Of a stretch of DNA of 64,000 nucleotides, positions 58,892 to 64,000 are shown piece by piece. The stretch is taken from contig LR990042.1 of assembly GCA_905147135.1 (NCBI GenBank), forward strand, positions 7,803,545 through 7,867,544. Direction: 5' to 3'. Within the stretch, counting starts at the first letter, position 1, and each line of letters opens with the position of its first letter. The stretch is from Blastobasis lacticolella. Lineage: Eukaryota > Arthropoda > Insecta > Lepidoptera > Blastobasidae. The notes under the pieces are model-generated. The model saw only the letters and a program-made list of their open reading frames with translations. It made no database searches and was not told the DNA's origin. A program made the translations under genes and the position numbers.

Positions 58892-61090
58892 TATTCCCTG
58901 TTTGCTTGAGTCGCCAGGCCTTAATTTATCCGATGGGAGAAGACCAGAAGGGGTGACTTTGGTGTAGTGGAAAAAGGCCAGATGTCTTGTGTGGAACGCT
59001 ACTTGCGTAGCACTGAGTTCTGATTGTTTGTATGTAATAGATAAACCCTAACTGATATTAAAAATTATTTCTTCTATAGAAAGCTACATTATCAGTGAGT
59101 AGCATAGAAAATTCAATGTGGTTTCTACGGGTACGGGTCCGGAACATAGTAGCCCAATTTTACGCGGACGAAGTCGCTGACAAAAATGCTATTAGGTATA
59201 AAATTGGATCGACTCGTCAATTTGCATAGATGTCATTTTTGTTTGACGTAACTTGTGTTGACGTGGACTACTTTTAGTCACATTCTGCACTTACGAGAAC
59301 GTGAGCAAAAAGAGTCTACTCTAACATTTTCCTAATTTAAAATGTGGCACAGGTACAAGCGGAGTTTGGATTATATCAACAAGGTTCCATCCCATTCCGA
59401 ACGCTATTTCTTATTCGCTCGAGAGCTGTCATTGGATTTACTTCGATAAGGTTCTGTCCCATTCTGATTACGCCATAAAGTTAAAATATACTATATTTAA
59501 GTTTATGGATTATGCGCGGATTAAACTAAACTAGAGATAAAAAGAATTACCAGGTGGGCGAAGATGTTTGCGAGGTTGACTAAGATTTTCCGCTGGGCCT
59601 GGTTGAACAGTTAAGGGCCCCGTGAGGGTATTTTTTATATTTGTGTCCTACAATCATGTGTGTGTATATGTATGAGTTTGTGTGTGTGTGTGTGCGCTTG
59701 TATGTTTTCAACATTGCGTTCCCACCGGCTAAGCGTGGGAATTAGGTGGAGGATTCTCAAGTCCAGCGCATCCAGTGGACTGTTAAGGGCTGTTTCTGTG
59801 TTGTTCGTATACAAGTAACAGAAACAGATATTATTCTAATATATTCTATTATTCATTTTATTAATATATCATTTTAAGTAATAAACCAATGTGAAATAAT
59901 TTATTTGAATTCCACTTTAATTGTACTGTACACTTACAAAGTGTCTAAAATGTAATCGTTATAAGTCGTGACAGTAGAAACTGACCTCAACATAGTGTCA
60001 ATGCTAATTCACTTTTTGCAGCTTACTGAACAAAAGTACGCATTGAATCTCTTTTCGAGCCATGAACCACATTTTTTCAGCCATTGCTTTTTTCGAACAA
60101 GAATAAAATATTTATTTGCGATAATTGTTAAACCTACAGAAGATTTTCATAAAAAGAATAAGACCAATGAAACACTTTTAATATTTACAAATAAACACAA
60201 CGATAACAAATTACTCTTAAAGACTAATCAGTTTAATAATTTAATTATGACCGGAATACTGGGAGTCGGACCTGTAACAAAAAATTAAGTATGTTGAAAA
60301 AATATTTATGTTTTGTAAAAATTTGTAACAAACCATTTGTTACAAATGTTACGCAACTCTCTATGGGGATCATATATTGGCGCCGCTTGGCATGAAAACC
60401 ACTGGGTCGTGGGGATTCTAGTACATATAGTGGAAATAAGTGTTCTATAGAATATCGCCGTCAATGTGTTGAATATGCGCTTTACAATAATAGCATAGAA
60501 AAAATTGGTGCTTTCTGTGACCAAGTCGAGTCTTTGCTCATTTACGGTTTTACACAACACTAACCTAACTACACCGACAATGTTACTCCACCAAACAAAT
60601 CCACAAATAAATGTATAAATAATAAAATACACACACAAAAAACAATGCAAACAAAAATGATCTCTTGCCATTTCGAGCCTAACTACCATCAACTCAAAAT
60701 AAAGCTTTCGGCCTCCCAAGAAATAGGATAGACCGATAAAATTAATTTTAAAACCTTGTCATTATCAACCGCACGGTCAATCCCAGCTTTTGCCAGGGAC
60801 CGGTTTCCTACTCTTTCTTCTTCAATTTACCTGGTCTTCGGTATTCTCACGTTTAATACGTCGTCGGCTCTCGTGTCCGACTCGGCGATGACAATCCAAA
60901 GCTTAAGGAGTCTCCCGTGGGACCAGTTACGGAAATTGGTAATACTTTAACAATAATAATGCTTATGGAAATAATTAATACTTACATAATATAATGCTTC
61001 TAAAAGGAAAACTTGATTTTAGGTTGTTCCTGAAATATAGAAAATAAAATTATGCATACTATAATTCATTGTTGATATATATTTTTGAGT
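58892..61090. other. Repeat-rich stretch between genes 5 and 6
   Basis: Includes a family K end at 59100-59185, a (TG)n tract at about 59680, a family-A-like scrap at 59708-59796 (CCGGCTAAGCGTGGGAATTAGG) and a TTTTGCCAGGGACCGG scrap at 60788. ORFs at 59968 (+) and 60306 (-) have AT-driven composition and no motif. On minus I find no exon with the RR-2 pattern. Confidence 0.45.
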
Positions 61091-61346
61091 GGCCGTGTGG
61101 TGTGGTGGTGGCAGAGTAGGATAGCACTAACCCCTTACACTCGTGGGTGTCGTACGACGCGACTTATGTTTTCGAGGTAAAATATCTAGAGTCTCTGTAG
61201 ACTAGAAAATGGGCTGCAGATTTTTTCATTGTCATATTGATAACACTGAGATCTGCAACCCGCCTTCCAAGCATGGAGATTATGGCAATAAACTCCTTTT
61301 TCGTGGGAGAAGTCAAAAGTCCTGCAGTGGACTGATAGTGGCTGTG
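61091..61346 (+). mobile_element. Family A repeat, full-length copy
   Basis: GGCCGTGTGGTGTGGTGGTGG, CACTCGTGGGTGTCGTACG, AGAAAATGGGCTGCAG, CAACCCGCCTTCCAAGCATGG and CCTGCAGTGGACTGATAGTG follow the family A consensus. Confidence 0.7.
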
Positions 61347-61464
61347 CCAACTAAGTTTTTTTTTGTCTAAAGCAAATCAGAAAATTTAGAAGGATTTAAT
61401 TATAATATTTTTAATATATTGGCATCCAAACCACTGAGAACTAAGCTAACTCTGTCAAATTTTA

Positions 61465-61550
61465 GTACTCACAGCGATAATGCACTTGCAGTTCTACATT
61501 TTTGTTACTATGAAACTTAAGTACAACGTAGATATCACGGGCGACTGTGG
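61465..61550 (+). repeat. Dispersed repeat (family J), copy 2
   Basis: Matches 13081-13180 in the same orientation. It lies immediately downstream of the gene 6 exon, within its presumed next intron. Confidence 0.5.
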
Positions 61551-61641
61551 CCGCTTTCCATTAGGTAGGCTTTCGGTCTAATCGTTTGTCTCAGAGAGAA
61601 TATAAAAAAATATAAAACAGTTATGATATAATTTTACTTAC

Positions 61642-64000
61642 ATAATGGTATCCTGTGAATGATTCTTCATGATGCGATTCCTGTTTATGTCCAGAATGAT
61701 CATCGTGAGGATGAGACTCAGTATGGTGATGATGTGATTCAATATTATGATGTTCATGTGATGAAGATCCTGAAGAACCTTGGGATGAACCCCCTTGTTC
61801 GTGACCACCGAAAAGACTTCCAAGACCAAATGATTCTTCATTATGATAGCCGCCTGATGAAGAACTACCCGATGAAGAAGCGCTAGATGAGCCACCATTG
61901 CTAGAGCCACCTTCACTTGACTCAGAAGATTCGTGATGATAGTGAGAATCATCGTGATCGGGACCGTGTCCACTGGAGTGAAGAATAAAAGTCTGAGAAG
62001 AATAAGCGTGCCCTTTCCCAGTTCCATGACCACCTTCATTATTTGATTGACCTTCAGAGAGAGAGGACCCATGATGATAAGAATCACTGTCTGAACTTCC
62101 TTGGTGATGCTTATTATCGCTTTCATTAGAATACTTATCATTTTCTTGTGATGCATGATGACTACTCTCGCCCAACGAATTGCTGTCCGAAGATCCAAGA
62201 GACTCATAATGATAAGAGTTATCATTATGGTTTTCTTCACGACCATTACCAGACGAGCTAGCGGAAGATGAAGAACTTCCTTCATCACCATTATTAGATT
62301 CTTCAGCACCATGACTTCCATAAGTTGCGGAGAAAGTATGGTGATAAGATCCATGTTTTTTACCGTGGCCGTGCTTAATGGTAGTTTCGTATTTACTTGA
62401 ATGGGCATGTCCATGTCCATGAAGAGATTCTTGCTGATGTCCTTCACTTCCCTGTGAATTACTTTCTTGTGAGCCACTAGATTGATGTTCATAAGAATAG
62501 CCTTTGTGATTATCTTCTGATCCTAGCCCACCAAGGCTTGAAGATGAACTTTCATAACCGTGATCTGATTCATGTGCAGACGAGCTGCTCTCATCACCAT
62601 TTGAAGAACTATGGTGGTAATCTTCATTGTGACTTTCCCCTCTATTTCCGAGACTACTTCCTAATGTAAAGCTTTGGGATGATATACCGTTGCCATGAGA
62701 ATGTTCATATCCATTAGATTCACCATTAGATTGTCCAGAAGAGCCACTACTTTCTTGTGAGCCACTAGATTGATGTTCATAAGAATAGCCTTTGTGATTG
62801 TCTTCTGATCCTAGCCCACCAAGGCTTGAAAATGAACTTCCATAACCGTGATCTGATTCATGTGCAGACGAGCTGCTCTTATCACCATTTGAAGAACTAT
62901 GGTGGTAATCTTCATTGTGACTTTCCCCTCCATTTCCAAGACTACTTCCTAATGTAAAGCTTTGGGATGATATACCGTTGCCATGAGAATGTTCATATCC
63001 ATTAGATTGTCCAGAAGAGCCACCATAACCGTGGCTCTCGTGATGAGTATAATGCTTAGATTCGTGATGAATTTCTTGTTGCTTCTTGCCTGGCACATGT
63101 TTAATAGTAGTATGGTAAGAAGTTGTACGATGCTTGTGTCCAGAATCTTGGCTATTAGACTGATGCGATCCCTCGTGATGTTCTTCACTTCCATGTGAGT
63201 TATCTCCTTGAGAACCACTAGATTGGTGTTCATAAGAATAGCCTTTGTGACTTTCTTCTGATCCTAAACCACCTTCACTGAGTCTTGAAGATGAACTTTC
63301 ATAACCATGATTGGATCCATGTTCAGATGAGCTGCCCTCATTACCATTTGAAGAACTATAATGGTAATCATCATTGTGACTTTCCCCTGCATTTCCGAGA
63401 CTACTTCCTAATGTGAAGCTTTGAGATGAAATACTGTTACCATGAGAATTTTCATATCCATTAGATTCACCACTAGATTGTCCAGAAGAACCACCATAAC
63501 CGTGGCTCTCATGATGAGAATAGCTTCCATGCTTAGATTCATAATTACTTTCTTTTTGCTTCTTGCTTGGGACATGTTTGACAGTTGTTTGATAAGAAGT
63601 TGTGCGATGTTTATGTCCACTGCCTTGGCTATTAGACTGATGAGCTTTCTCGTGATATTCTTCGCTTCCTTGCGAGTTACCTTCTTGAGAGCCATTAGAT
63701 TGGTGTTCATAAGAATATCCTTTGTGATTATCTTCCGCTTCTTGACTGCCTCCATTGAGGGTAGAAGACGAAATTTCATAACCGTGATCCGATTCATGGC
63801 TACTTACTTCATGTCCAGATGAACTGCCGTCATCACCATCTGAAGAACTATGGTGATAATCTTCATGGTGACTTTCCCCTCCATTTCCAAGACCACTTCC
63901 TAATGTGAAGCTTTGGGATGATACACTGTTGCCAAGAGAATGTTCATATCCATTAGATTCACCACTTGATTGTCCAGAAGAGCCACCATAACCATGGCTC
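61642..64000 (-). CDS. Gene 6: long Ser/His/Gly-rich repetitive exon, probable cuticular protein, 5' end outside the window
   Basis: On minus the frame is open from the window edge (codons from 63999) to 61642, 786 codons. It then meets a strong donor (CATTAT|GTAAGT); without splicing it would stop six codons later (VSKIIS). There is no start codon context, signal peptide or domain in view, so both ends are incomplete. The protein is built of repeats containing SSQSFTLGSSLGN (near 62670, 62960, 63417 and 63909), ESDHGYESSSSSLGGLGSE, KGYSYEHQSSGSQ and HHESHGYGGSSGQS. Composition is Ser, His, Gly, Glu, Asn and Tyr, with no Cys. The C-terminal end HHEESFTGYHY in phase 0 resembles the arm-to-RR-2 junction of gene 5 (DYY before AYPKY), which is why I call it cuticular. 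No RR-2 exon follows before gene 5. It could also be another secreted structural protein. Confidence 0.75.
62463..63038 (-). repeat. In-frame 288-bp tandem duplication within gene 6
   Basis: The segment starting at 62463 (TTTCTTGTGAGCCACTAG on plus) recurs at 62751 with only scattered substitutions. The period is 288 bases, exactly 96 codons, so the protein repeat register is kept. The other repeat intervals in the exon are longer (about 460-490 bases) and more diverged. Confidence 0.75.

Noticed and set aside
60001..60056. Minus-strand ATTCAATGCG resembling the start of an RR-2 last exon for gene 6
   Set aside because: The acceptor context lacks a pyrimidine tract, the protein diverges at once (FNAYFCSVSCKK), and no RR exon precedes it.
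61638..63822. Additional long ORFs in other frames and on the plus strand across the gene 6 exon
   Set aside because: Low-complexity codon repeats keep alternative frames open. Only one frame is open for the full 2.36 kb, keeps all repeats in register and ends at a good donor.
1..64000. CRISPR arrays, bacterial operons, phage or toxin systems
   Set aside because: No spacer-repeat arrays, Shine-Dalgarno-led gene runs or compact operons. Spliced genes with poly(A) signals, SINEs and LINEs show eukaryotic nuclear DNA.

Overview
This is eukaryotic nuclear DNA, almost certainly from an insect and most likely a moth or butterfly. Protein-coding content is sparse and intron-rich. It consists of a cluster of chitin-binding cuticular protein genes of the Rebers-Riddiford RR-2 type (CPR family). 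The order Lepidoptera is inferred from the gene architecture (12-15 nt first coding exon, then an exon completing the signal peptide) and from the mix of decayed retrotransposons, tRNA-headed SINEs and MITEs. It was not confirmed by any search.

Layout. 1-10.5 kb: no host gene, only repeats (three full tRNA-type SINE copies, two GC-rich palindromic blocks, a 9-bp minisatellite split by another repeat, and a LINE 3' end). 10.66-18.2 kb: CPR gene 1 (+). 21.4-28.3 kb: CPR gene 2 (+), with a long charged tail. 28.3-43.2 kb: 15 kb of repeats with no host gene seen. 43.3-48.9 kb: CPR gene 3 (+), convergent with CPR gene 4 (-, 48.95-51.2 kb). 51.4-53.3 kb: a foldback element with 201-bp arms holding a perfect (ATGAAA)50 array. 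56.0-57.8 kb: CPR gene 5 (-). 57.8-61.6 kb: repeats. 61.64 kb to the window end: one very long Ser/His/Gly-rich repetitive exon (gene 6, -), open at the window edge and ending in a strong splice donor.

The gene models were built by hand from reading frame, splice signals and protein logic. Genes 1-5 each give a secreted protein: signal peptide, low-complexity N-terminal arm (short or absent in gene 2), RR-2 chitin-binding domain, variable C-terminal tail. Such proteins are exported by epidermal cells and bind chitin; the His- and Tyr-rich arms are plausible sites of sclerotization cross-linking. Two intron classes exist. Genes 1 and 2 split the RR domain after a 97-nt exon (phase 1, before the SYS/QYS motif). 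Genes 3, 4 and 5 split it after a 167-nt exon (phase 2, inside the last Gly before FN).

Most notable: gene 4 has what looks like a single-base loss of its last splice acceptor (TTTTCGG where TTTTCAG is expected) and several lost RR consensus residues. Gene 6 has no RR-2 exon of its own between itself and gene 5, but its donor phase matches the acceptor of the gene 5 RR exon. I found no bacterial-style system, CRISPR array, rRNA or intact transposase.
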